Assembly (NCBI GenBank): GCA_036660615.1
Contig: JAVXAG010000031.1
Span: forward strand, 1 to 17,286
DNA length: 17,286 nt
DNA from: JAVXAG01 sp036660615
Lineage (GTDB): Bacteria > Bacillota > Clostridia > Peptostreptococcales > Anaerovoracaceae
Reading direction: 5' to 3'
Shown here: positions 1-7,480 of the stretch, one piece after another
Layout of the letters: the number at the start of each line of letters is the position of its first letter
Numbering within the stretch: position 1 is the first letter of the stretch
Program-made: the position numbers and the translations under genes
Notes under the pieces: model-generated
The model's database searches: none
Told to the model about the DNA's origin: nothing
What the model saw: only the letters and a program-made list of their open reading frames with translations

Positions 1-5
1 TTAAT

Positions 6-1238
6 TTATTCCATTTCACTAACTATAGACATCCTTGCCATTCTGTCGTTCCAGTTGACTAGTTTACCTTTATATAGTAGTTTTTTGCCAGTTTTCTTGC
101 TAGTTACTATATGTGTGCTAGATTTAACACCATTTAACTCTTTTGCCATACAAAACTCATGTGGTACATCACAAAGTCCAAGCATATGACAGAAACAGTT
201 TATTCCTTGATTTTCTCTTGTGTGCATCAGCCCCAAAGCCATGGCATTTGCATAGTATACCTGATGGGTTTCAGCATCACAAATATAGATATAGGCATCT
301 TGTTCATCAAGCAACCATTCTTTGCTAGCTTTTGATTCGCGTCTGGTTAACATACCGCAGTCGCCAAAAAAAGTATATTGGTTTTTGCCTAAGCGTTTTG
401 ACTCATACAGAGCCTGATCAGCCTTGTAATATAACTCTCTTCTGTTGGTGCTATCCTCTGGGAACAATGCAATACCTACTGAGCATGTGGGAGTCGCCTC
501 CATCTGTGAAATAACCCTGTTTAGTAAACCGTCCAGTATTTTGCATGCTATGAGTTTTACTTCCTCTAATTCGTCATAGTCTTTAATAAAAACTGCAAAT
601 TCATCACCGCCTAAACGGCTAACTACTGTTTTTTCTCCAGAAATTTCATTTAAGGAATGTGCAAATTCAGTCAAAACTGAATCCCCAAAGACATGCCCCA
701 ATGTATCATTTGCATTTTTAAAATCGTCTATATCTATTACGCAAAGTGCTGCTTTTCTTCTGTCATCAACACTATGCATCCAATTGTCAATCTTTCTCCA
801 AAAGGCTCCACGATTAAATAACTTAGTCAAGGAATCGATCTGTGAATCATAAAGTGCCTGTTGCAACCTAGTGGCATTTTTCAACCTTCTAAGCACTACT
901 TGAGGGGAAATTGGTTTTTCAAGGAAATCATCTACTCCCAAACTCAATGCTCTCAACTCCGAATCTTCGTCAGTTGCCGCCGTAATAGCTAAAACTGGAA
1001 GTGATGTATACTTATCGTTTTTCCTGATTATTTCCAAGAATTCATATCCATCCATAACCGGCATTTTCATATCAAGCAAAACTGCAGATATACCTTCGGT
1101 ATTTTCAATTACATCCAAAGCTACTTTGCCATTTTCTGCTTCTAACACAAAATACTCGTTAGCTAGGATTTTTTTCAGTATTGCCCTATTTAACTGTTTA
1201 TCGTCAACAACTAATACCTTAATTTTTTCATTCATCAT
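6..1238 (-). CDS. Response regulator diguanylate cyclase (REC-GGDEF) with C-terminal Cys-rich PAS-like domain
   Basis: Predicted cytoplasmic two-component output protein that makes cyclic di-GMP from two GTP when its receiver is phosphorylated. The 410 residues hold a REC domain (about 6-122: acidic pair D12/D13, phospho-acceptor D56 in LLDMKMP, T86, K108 followed by Pro). A complete GGDEF domain follows (about 132-292; GGDEF at 210-214, DxxxN-type substrate segment near 169-180). The C-terminal region (about 308-405) looks like a PAS fold, with cysteines C348, C350, C356 and C363. The usual RxxD inhibitory site before GGDEF is replaced by GEKT (201-204), so product feedback is probably lost. 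Two adjacent ATGs can serve as start; a weak GGGA lies just upstream. It has its own promoter, and no histidine kinase is present in the window. REC and GGDEF are certain; the PAS call is inference. Confidence 0.9.
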   Translation of the reverse strand: MMNEKIKVLVVDDKQLNRAILKKILANEYFVLEAENGKVALDVIENTEGISAVLLDMKMPVMDGYEFLEIIRKNDKYTSLPVLAITAATDEDSELRALSLGVDDFLEKPISPQVVLRRLKNATRLQQALYDSQIDSLTKLFNRGAFWRKIDNWMHSVDDRRKAALCVIDIDDFKNANDTLGHVFGDSVLTEFAHSLNEISGEKTVVSRLGGDEFAVFIKDYDELEEVKLIACKILDGLLNRVISQMEATPTCSVGIALFPEDSTNRRELYYKADQALYESKRLGKNQYTFFGDCGMLTRRESKASKEWLLDEQDAYIYICDAETHQVYYANAMALGLMHTRENQGINCFCHMLGLCDVPHEFCMAKELNGVKSSTHIVTSKKTGKKLLYKGKLVNWNDRMARMSIVSEME

Positions 1239-1285
1239 TCAATCCCATAATTCTTTAATTATTATAATAATTCAATACGATTACA

Positions 1286-1314
1286 ATTATAAGTGATTTC
1301 TTATTGTCTTGCAA
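1286..1314 (-). promoter_or_regulatory. Sigma-A-type promoter of the REC-GGDEF gene
   Basis: On the minus strand, TTGCAA (1309-1314) and TATAAT (1286-1291) are separated by exactly 17 bp, about 48 bp upstream of the response-regulator ATG. This indicates transcription independent of the preceding pdp gene. The 144-bp gap also contains A/T-rich sequence after the pdp stop, in which I find no convincing terminator. Confidence 0.75.
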
Positions 1315-1382
1315 TGGGTAAAAGCCTTTTTCTTTTTAATTTCTTTGAAAAATCGCAATTTTCTTTTTTTGATAGTTAATGT

Positions 1383-2690
1383 TTACAAACCCAATATTTT
1401 TTTGACTAACAAAGGTGGTTCAACCTTATCCTTTGTGATAATAAATGCCTTCTTTGCTTCTTCTGCGCCACGATTAACTTTTTCTTGGTCGTTGCCATAG
1501 AATGTTGCTATGACCTCTCCTTTTGACACAGCATCACCCACTTTTTTGTAGATGTACGCACCTGCTGACAAGTCGATAGAGTCTTCCTTTGTAGCACGAC
1601 CAGCTCCAGTATGTTGCGAGGCAAGGCCAATTGATCTGGCGATTATTCCAGAAACAAATCCATCTTCCTCTGAAATCAAGTCCTTTGAAACGCTATGTGC
1701 TGGAAATAATGAGTAATCCTCAGTAACCATCGGATTGCCTCCCTGCATTTCCACAAATTCTCTGAATTTGTTTAGCGCTGCCCCTGATGCCAAAGCTTCT
1801 TTTGCTTTCTGGTAGCCTTCGTCAGGTGTAGAAGCTTTACCTCCAACGAATATCATAATGCCTGCCAATATTTCCGCTAATTCCGTAATATCCTTTGGCC
1901 CATTTCCTTTTAATGTTTCTATGGCCTCTATAACCTCAAGGCTATTTCCCACAGCCTTTCCAAGGGGTTGGCTCATATCGGTTATTACCGCTATGGTCTT
2001 TTTCCCTGCACTTGCACCTATTTCAGTCATAATATTTCCAAGGGAAGTTGCATCTTCCAGATTTTCCATAAACGCCCCATTACCACATTTTACGTCGAGA
2101 ACAATTGCATCACTTCCAGCCGCCAATTTTTTGCTCATTATACTAGAGGCAATCAAACTGAGATTGTCAACCGTAGCAGTTACATCTCTAAGTGCATATA
2201 GTTTCTTATCAGCTGGAGTAATATGTGCAGTTTGACCTATTACTGATATTCCAATACTATTGACTTGATTCAGAAATTCTTCTGGTTCAAGGGAAGTTCT
2301 AAACCCTGGTATTGATTCCATTTTGTCAACTGTTCCACCAGTAAAACCAAGGCCTCTGCCACTCATCTTTGCGATAGGAATTGCGCAAGCCGCTGCAATT
2401 GGCGCAACAATAAGGGTTGTTTTATCTCCCACACCACCTGTGGAATGTTTGTCAACCTTTATCCCTTTGATTTCTGACAAGTCGATTGTGTCCCCCGAAT
2501 ATCGCATTGCATTGGTCAATTGAAAAGTTTCTTCCTTGTCCATATGCCTAAAAAATATAGCCATAAGTAGCGCCGATGCTTGATAATCTGGGATACTTCC
2601 ATCAACGTAGCCTGTAATAAAATACTCTATTTCTTCTTTGGAAAGTTCCCCACCTTGTCTTTTTTTATATATTATGTCATTCATATTCAT
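1383..2690 (-). CDS. pdp: Pyrimidine-nucleoside phosphorylase
   Basis: Cytosolic salvage enzyme that splits uridine, deoxyuridine or thymidine with phosphate into free base and (deoxy)ribose-1-phosphate. The 435-residue length fits the family. The phosphate-binding segment KHSTGGVGDK is at 81-90, and the family signature SGRGLGFTGGTVDKME is at 110-125. Residue 108 is lysine; as I recall the literature, this position is lysine in broad-specificity Bacillus-type enzymes and methionine in the thymidine-specific enzyme DeoA, which favours pdp over deoA. The start ATG follows GGGAG at 8 nt. It lies 27 bp after deoB, so the sugar phosphate produced can be taken directly by phosphopentomutase. No deoC or cdd is visible here. 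Family identity is firm; substrate range is inferred. Confidence 0.93.
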   Translation of the reverse strand: MNMNDIIYKKRQGGELSKEEIEYFITGYVDGSIPDYQASALLMAIFFRHMDKEETFQLTNAMRYSGDTIDLSEIKGIKVDKHSTGGVGDKTTLIVAPIAAACAIPIAKMSGRGLGFTGGTVDKMESIPGFRTSLEPEEFLNQVNSIGISVIGQTAHITPADKKLYALRDVTATVDNLSLIASSIMSKKLAAGSDAIVLDVKCGNGAFMENLEDATSLGNIMTEIGASAGKKTIAVITDMSQPLGKAVGNSLEVIEAIETLKGNGPKDITELAEILAGIMIFVGGKASTPDEGYQKAKEALASGAALNKFREFVEMQGGNPMVTEDYSLFPAHSVSKDLISEEDGFVSGIIARSIGLASQHTGAGRATKEDSIDLSAGAYIYKKVGDAVSKGEVIATFYGNDQEKVNRGAEEAKKAFIITKDKVEPPLLVKKILGL

Positions 2691-2717
2691 AGTAACATCT
2701 CCCTTTCCCCATACAAA

Positions 2718-3896
2718 TCATTTAAGAATTTCTTTCAAAAAACTTTCTCCAATTACCGTTGGCTCTGTTCCAAATGCCTCCGATATAGTAGCTCCAATAT
2801 CTGCAAAAGAATTTCTTATTCCCAAATCAGTGTTTTGCTTTATTTCTTTGCCAAAGACAACAATTGGAATATATTCCCTAGTGTGATCCCAACCGCTGTG
2901 CATAGGATCGTTACCATGGTCTGCACAAAGCATAAGAATATCGTTGCTGTCCATTGCTTCAATAATCTCTGGCAATCTTTCATCAAATTCCATAATAGCT
3001 TTCCCATAACCTACAGGATCTCTCCTATGGCCAAATTTCGAGTCAAAGTCCACAAGATTTGTAAAAATAAAACCTTGGAAATCCTTTTGAATAGCCTCTA
3101 TTGTTTTGTCAACTCCGTCCATATTATTTTCTGTATGAACAGAAATATCCACTCCTTGACCATTGAAAATATCGCTTATTTTCCCAACAGCATATACAGT
3201 TTTGCCTGTATCCTGCACCTTGTCCAAAATAGTTTTTCCTGTAGGTGAAACGGCATAATCACGCCTGTCAGAAGTTCTAACTCTCTTACCATCTTCAATT
3301 CTATAAGGTCTTGCAATTACCCTGCCACAGGCAAATTCGCCCACCAAAAGTTCCCTTGCCTTTTTGCAAATTTCATAGAGGATTTCAAGTGGAATTACGT
3401 CAATATTAGCCGCAATCTGGAATACACTATCCGACGATGTATAGACAATTGGTTTGCCTGTTTTTTCGTGGTCTGACCCCAATCTCTCTATTATTTCAGT
3501 TCCCGAAGCAGTGCAATTCCCAAGACATTCTATGCCAATTTCCTTCTCAAATTCGTCCATAAATTTCTTTGGAAATCCATCAGGATATGTTTTAAAGGGA
3601 ATACTGGTTTCAATTCCAGCCATTTCCCAGTGGCCTGTAATGGTATCCTTTCCCTTTGAAATTTCCTTCATTTTGCCGTAGTTACCCATTGGTTCTGCCA
3701 CTGCAAGCTTGCCGTCTACCAGTCCTTTTATGTTTCCCAGTCCTAATTTTCTCAAATTTGGAATGTTAAAATCTGGGTTATTCTCTACAATATGCGCAAA
3801 GGTGTTTGCCCCTACATCTCCATAATTTTTTGCATCAGGCAATTCTCCAATGCCCATGCTATCTAATACAATCAAAATTATTTTTCTCGTTTCCAT
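2718..3896 (-). CDS. deoB: Phosphopentomutase
   Basis: Interconverts (deoxy)ribose-1-phosphate and (deoxy)ribose-5-phosphate, linking nucleoside phosphorolysis to central carbon metabolism. It belongs to the alkaline-phosphatase-like metalloenzyme superfamily. The 392 residues match the family length. Visible motifs are the N-terminal metal site LDSMGIGELPDA (metal ligand D12), the phospho-threonine segment DTITGHWEMAG (84-94, T85 as phospho-acceptor), and the later metal sites FDSKFGHRRDP and CADHGNDP. The start ATG is preceded by GAGGTG at 4-5 nt. It sits 30 bp after the metallophosphoesterase gene and 27 bp before pdp on the same strand, so co-transcription is likely. Confidence 0.97.
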   Translation of the reverse strand: METRKIILIVLDSMGIGELPDAKNYGDVGANTFAHIVENNPDFNIPNLRKLGLGNIKGLVDGKLAVAEPMGNYGKMKEISKGKDTITGHWEMAGIETSIPFKTYPDGFPKKFMDEFEKEIGIECLGNCTASGTEIIERLGSDHEKTGKPIVYTSSDSVFQIAANIDVIPLEILYEICKKARELLVGEFACGRVIARPYRIEDGKRVRTSDRRDYAVSPTGKTILDKVQDTGKTVYAVGKISDIFNGQGVDISVHTENNMDGVDKTIEAIQKDFQGFIFTNLVDFDSKFGHRRDPVGYGKAIMEFDERLPEIIEAMDSNDILMLCADHGNDPMHSGWDHTREYIPIVVFGKEIKQNTDLGIRNSFADIGATISEAFGTEPTVIGESFLKEILK

Positions 3897-3926
3897 ATTT
3901 CACCTCTTACAAATCTTTCGTTAGCT

Positions 3927-4628
3927 CTATCTAACTAATTTAGGTTGACCTTCCAAATAGTCTAGAGAAACTAATCTATATTCAACTCCGTTGAGATTAC
4001 CTTGTAAACCATTTTTAAATGCTTCTTTTCCATGCAAATGCCCATATACACAAATTTTTACTCCGTACTCAGATAACATTTCCGTAAAGCCCGACTGCTG
4101 CATTTTGTCGTTAGTCGGTGGGAAGTGCAATGCGCATACAATTTCCCGCGCTCCCATTTTTTTTGCCTCATCAAGGGACATTTTTAGCCTAATTAATTCT
4201 CGTTCATATATCTTGTTGTCATGATCGGTAAACCCATCAGTTCCAGGACAAATCCAACCTCTAGTTCCACAAATTGCAGTAACTCCATCTTCTAGAATAT
4301 AGCAGTGGTTCTGCAAAAACACCATATCCTCGTGAATGCTATTCAGTTTGTTCACTGAAGTCCACCAAAGGTCATGATTTCCTTTTATTACTATTTTTTT
4401 GCCAGGTAAACCATGTATCCACTGAAAATCAGCCGTTGCCTCTGACATTTTTAGCCCCCACGAAACATCTCCCGCTATTATTATGGTGTCTTCTTCCGAT
4501 ACGGTTTCTATCCACTTCCGGCTCAAATTGTCTGTATGGTTAATCCAACTTTGTCCAAATATGTCCATGGGCTTTTCCACTATATCATCAAAAGATAGGT
4601 GCAAATCGCCTATAGCGTATATACTCAT
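3927..4628 (-). CDS. Calcineurin-like metallophosphoesterase (CT488-type)
   Basis: Predicted binuclear-metal phosphoesterase of unknown physiological substrate. From the chosen start (233 residues) the full metal-ligand set is present: D8 and H10 in GDLH, D54 in AGDVSWG, N84-H85 in KGNHD, H168 in LHFPPTND, and H197/H199 in GHLHG. The pattern resembles the CT488-like bacterial phosphoesterases. I chose the ATG at 4628 over a TTG at 4640 because GAGGA (about 4634-4638) lies 5-6 nt upstream of it and the protein then begins directly with the first beta strand. The stop codon of rmuC ends one base before this start, so translational coupling is likely. Its place between rmuC and deoB gives no clear functional clue. 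Confidence 0.88.
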   Translation of the reverse strand: MSIYAIGDLHLSFDDIVEKPMDIFGQSWINHTDNLSRKWIETVSEEDTIIIAGDVSWGLKMSEATADFQWIHGLPGKKIVIKGNHDLWWTSVNKLNSIHEDMVFLQNHCYILEDGVTAICGTRGWICPGTDGFTDHDNKIYERELIRLKMSLDEAKKMGAREIVCALHFPPTNDKMQQSGFTEMLSEYGVKICVYGHLHGKEAFKNGLQGNLNGVEYRLVSLDYLEGQPKLVR

Positions 4629-4629
4629 A

Positions 4630-5874
4630 TTATTCCTCAATTTCCAATATGTCTCCCGATAGTCCTTCTGTGACTCCAGTTACATTTCTAAGTTTTCTCT
4701 GTATACTTCGAGTTCTCGTTCCAATTAATTTGTCAAGTTCCTCGTTAGCTTGATTTATCCTCTGTTGAGTCGCCTCCAAAACATTTCCAAATTTGTCAAA
4801 CTCCGTCTTTACTGCTCCCAAAACTTCCCACACTTCACTTGAGTGTTTTTGTATTGCCAACGTTTTAAATCCCATTTGTAAACTGTTCAGCAAGGCTGCC
4901 ATAGTTGTTGGCCCAGCAATATTTATCTTGTAATCTCTCTGCAAAACCTCCAACATTCCTCTCCTAATTACCTCGGCATATAGCCCTTCAAAAGGCAAGA
5001 ACATTATTGCAAAATCCGTTGTGTTTGGTGGTTCGATATACTTATCTCGAATATCTTTTGCCTCAGATTTTATTATTCTTTCCAGACTTTTACCAGCTTC
5101 GTCAATTAATCTTTGGTCGCCCATTTCGTATGCCTCTACTAATTTGCTGTATGCATCTCCCGGAAACTTTGCATCGATAGGAAGATAAACCACCCCGTCT
5201 TCATCTCCAGGAAGCTTGACTGCAAACTCTACTCGCTCCCCGCCAGTACTCTTTGTGGTAACATTTTCCTCATACTGGTCTGGTGATAATATTTGTTCCA
5301 ATATAGCTCCCAGCTGAATTTCTCCGAGAATGCCTCTTGTCTTGACATTTGACAGTACCTTTTTTAAATCGCCTACACCAGCCGCTAAAGTCTGCATTTC
5401 CCCTAATCCTTTATAAACCTGTTCAAGTCTTTCGCTTACTAGCTTAAAAGACTGGCTTATTCTGTCCTCAAGGGTTTTCTGCAATTTTTCATCTACTGTA
5501 TGTCGCATCAAATCAAGTTGTTTGTTGTTATCTTCTTTTAGTTCTCCAATTTTCTTTTCCATTGTAGTTCTTATATTTTCTAATTTCTGTTCATTCTCAA
5601 GTGCCATATGATTGAACTTTTCGTTTAGCTCCATAAGTCGTTTATCCTGTGTTTCCGCCGACTCTTTCTGATTTGTCGAAACGATATCACTAAAAGTTCT
5701 AAAGGAACTGTTTATATATTGAATGGTTTCCATTCTGGATTCTTTAATTTCATTTTCTACATTCTTGTTACCTTCATTGTTGCCTAATTTACTGGTTTTG
5801 ATTAAAACCAATATCAACAATATCGATATAATAACAAGCACTACTATAAAAAGTATTCCTGTACTTCCCTCCAC
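4630..5874 (-). CDS. rmuC: DNA recombination protein RmuC family
   Basis: RmuC proteins are membrane-tethered, predicted nuclease-fold proteins; E. coli mutants show altered inverted-repeat rearrangement. This 414-residue protein has one N-terminal transmembrane helix (about 5-26), a long charged coiled-coil (about 40-165), then the conserved RmuC domain (about 165-390) with recognisable stretches such as GILGEIQLGAILEQIL, PIDAKFPGDAY and FAIMFLPFEGLYAEV. The start is GTG, supported by AAGGGG at 6 nt. It is the first gene of an apparent operon with the metallophosphoesterase, deoB and pdp. It is divergent from the FeoB-like gene across an 83-bp gap. Confidence 0.93.
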   Translation of the reverse strand: MEGSTGILFIVVLVIISILLILVLIKTSKLGNNEGNKNVENEIKESRMETIQYINSSFRTFSDIVSTNQKESAETQDKRLMELNEKFNHMALENEQKLENIRTTMEKKIGELKEDNNKQLDLMRHTVDEKLQKTLEDRISQSFKLVSERLEQVYKGLGEMQTLAAGVGDLKKVLSNVKTRGILGEIQLGAILEQILSPDQYEENVTTKSTGGERVEFAVKLPGDEDGVVYLPIDAKFPGDAYSKLVEAYEMGDQRLIDEAGKSLERIIKSEAKDIRDKYIEPPNTTDFAIMFLPFEGLYAEVIRRGMLEVLQRDYKINIAGPTTMAALLNSLQMGFKTLAIQKHSSEVWEVLGAVKTEFDKFGNVLEATQQRINQANEELDKLIGTRTRSIQRKLRNVTGVTEGLSGDILEIEE

Positions 5875-5957
5875 TTTTTGCCCCTTTCTAACATTAAATC
5901 AAATTATACACATATACAATATAGTATACCACTATTTGTGAGGTTTAAAAAGATAAA
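5875..5957. promoter_or_regulatory. Divergent intergenic region with -10-like elements and an inverted repeat
   Basis: This 83-bp gap separates rmuC (minus) from the FeoB-like gene (plus) and should hold both promoters. On the minus strand TATAAT (5903-5908) is a good -10, but at 17 bp the -35 (TGGTAT, 5926-5931) is poor. That -35 region coincides with an inverted repeat with arms ATAGT and ACTAT (5921-5935), a possible operator. On the plus strand I find only weak -10 candidates such as TATAGT at 5920-5925, so that promoter is not assigned. Confidence 0.4.
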
Positions 5958-6872
5958 ATGATAGATATTAAAGACTTACTAAATTTGATTTGCTTTGGTG
6001 ACTTCGGTCTTTTCACCTTGACTCCAAAATATTTATTTACTGTACTTCTCCCCATAATGTTTGTCTTAGAGTTAATGGGGAAATTCATTGATTATTTACC
6101 CATTTTCAGGAAAGCTACACCAAGAACCAATCAGTTTTTATATATGTTTTTAGGCCTTGGTTGTACCACTGTGGCTCTGGCTTCCCTTGATTCAATAAAG
6201 AGCAGAAAGACAAAGGCCAGATTGGCGATTTTACTAATTCTATTAGTGCCATGCTCTTCCAAACTTGCCATTATTTTAACTTATGCCTCTATGGTGTCAC
6301 CTAAGGCTTTTTTTACATACCTGTTCTTCACAATAGTTATTATCGCCATAATTTACAAAATAACTAACCTGTTTTTCCCCTTAAACACTTCCCTTGTTTG
6401 GCCGTCAAGAAAGTCAGGCGAACTTTCCTTTGCAGTATTTTGGCGCTATTTTTTCACTTCATTGAGAAGCTCATGCAAATTTATTTACGAAACAGCAAAA
6501 CCCTTTTGCCTTGGTAGCATAATAATATCTACGGCAATGTACTTTGATTGGTTCGCAAAAGTTTGCCATATTTGTGGCCCGCTTATGGAAAGCTTTTTTA
6601 ATCTGCCTGCAAGCTCCTCAACTCTATTTTTACTAAACATCATAAAACGTGATTTTGGATCGGCTTCTCTCATTAACATAATCCAATCCACCAGCTTTTC
6701 CCAAGCACAGGTCACCGTTTGCCTGTTAATGTTAACATTCTTCGTCCCTTGTTTTAACTCCACAATTTTGCTTTTTAAACAAGAAAAACTCCCAAACGCT
6801 TTGTGTATATGGTTTGGAAGTCTGTTTGTATCTGTTTTTATCGGAAAAATTGCCAGTATAATTCTTATGTAA
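5958..6872 (+). CDS. Stand-alone FeoB-type membrane (gate/nucleoside-recognition) protein lacking the GTPase domain
   Basis: Integral membrane protein of 304 residues with about eight hydrophobic segments. It resembles only the C-terminal membrane half of ferrous iron transporter FeoB, in the class whose gates read GEYGLLTM, GLGCDTMAT, PCSAQL and RRDYGAAG. Counterparts here are GDFGLFTL (14-21), GLGCTTVAL (66-74), VPCSSKL (97-103), IKRDFGSA (229-236) and FVPCFNS (262-268). The gate cysteines C69, C99 and C265 are kept. There is no G domain, no G1-G5 motif and no FeoA nearby. An in-frame TAA four codons before the ATG shows the frame does not extend upstream. A weak AGG lies about 14 nt upstream. 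It is the only plus-strand gene and ends 14 bp from the stop of its convergent neighbour. It may be a degenerate FeoB, half of a split transporter, or a permease with another substrate; transport function is inference. Confidence 0.75.
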   Translation: MIDIKDLLNLICFGDFGLFTLTPKYLFTVLLPIMFVLELMGKFIDYLPIFRKATPRTNQFLYMFLGLGCTTVALASLDSIKSRKTKARLAILLILLVPCSSKLAIILTYASMVSPKAFFTYLFFTIVIIAIIYKITNLFFPLNTSLVWPSRKSGELSFAVFWRYFFTSLRSSCKFIYETAKPFCLGSIIISTAMYFDWFAKVCHICGPLMESFFNLPASSSTLFLLNIIKRDFGSASLINIIQSTSFSQAQVTVCLLMLTFFVPCFNSTILLFKQEKLPNALCIWFGSLFVSVFIGKIASIILM

Positions 6873-6886
6873 ATTCCCAATAACGA

Positions 6887-7468
6887 CTATTCTTCGTCAA
6901 TATCAATATCTTTGTCCAGTATTCTTCTAAGCTGCGGCTCTTTTTTCTCTACTGGAGCCTCCACTGGAGTTTCCGGAGTTTGTTCTCCTACTGTTTCGCC
7001 CTCTTCAAAAACAGTTTCTCCGTTTTGGTATTTTTGATATGCTGTATCAAGGAATCCTAGTGCTTCGTGAGCTGACAACATAGCTCGTTGCATAGCGCTA
7101 AAGACCTCCTTATAGTTTTTAACGTTTATTCCGTCTTCTCTCTTTTGCTTTCTGTCCATAAAATCATAAAACTCTATATCTCTATCACATAAGCCATTAA
7201 AAGTAGCTAGACTTTTCTTGAAAATTTCCACTATCTTCTTAGTTTCAAAATCATCACTAGGTATTTCAATTTGTTCTGGGGTTATAGATAAAGCTTCCTC
7301 TTTATGTTCTTTAAAATGGACTACGTGACCTGCAAAATCCTTTTTTTTAAATAGCGAGGCTTTTCTAGCATCTAACATAGCTGCCGTTGTAGTTACCTTG
7401 TATTTTTCAAGAACTTCCCCGTAATACTTTTCGATTTGTGATAATAATTCTTCTCTGTAATCTGCCAT
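6887..7468 (-). CDS. Uncharacterised acidic-tailed protein downstream of ecsC-like gene
   Basis: I do not recognise this 193-residue protein. It has no signal peptide or membrane segment, so it is probably cytosolic. The first 140 residues are charged and predicted mainly helical, with a basic stretch around 33-50 and a hydrophobic helix near 125-148 (an AMQRAMLSAHEALGFL-like segment). Residues 150-177 form a proline/glutamate-rich linker, and the tail ends in alternating Asp-Ile with terminal Glu residues. The start ATG has AGGAGG at 8 nt, overlapping the stop codon of the EcsC-family gene, so the two are translationally linked. It is the last gene of a six-gene run and meets the FeoB-like gene tail to tail. 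The tight link suggests a partner role for the EcsC-family protein, but this is only inference. Confidence 0.8.
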   Translation of the reverse strand: MADYREELLSQIEKYYGEVLEKYKVTTTAAMLDARKASLFKKKDFAGHVVHFKEHKEEALSITPEQIEIPSDDFETKKIVEIFKKSLATFNGLCDRDIEFYDFMDRKQKREDGINVKNYKEVFSAMQRAMLSAHEALGFLDTAYQKYQNGETVFEEGETVGEQTPETPVEAPVEKKEPQLRRILDKDIDIDEE

Positions 7469-7480
7469 TATAACTTCCTC

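Noticed and set aside
1325..1375. A/T hairpin after pdp as a terminator
   Set aside because: On the transcribed strand the stem is only about 5 bp of nearly all A-T pairs and has no following U-run.
1858..2235. Plus-strand open frame of 125 codons
   Set aside because: Antisense to the well-conserved centre of pdp.
2580..3248. Plus-strand open frame of 222 codons
   Set aside because: It lies opposite deoB and pdp, both with full family motifs; its composition (Cys/Phe/Ser/Ile-rich) is typical of an antisense shadow and no ribosome site is seen.
3920..3935. Hairpin GTTAG/CTAAC overlapping the metallophosphoesterase stop codon
   Set aside because: Five-bp stem without a U-run; more likely chance than a terminator or regulatory leader for deoB.
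4629..4640. TTG start at 4640 for the metallophosphoesterase
   Set aside because: The ribosome site GAGGA would then lie at the start codon itself; the ATG at 4628 has correct spacing and the family N-terminus.
6485..6880. Minus-strand open frame of 131 codons
   Set aside because: It is antisense to the FeoB-like gene, whose conserved motifs are on the plus strand; no ribosome site or recognisable family.
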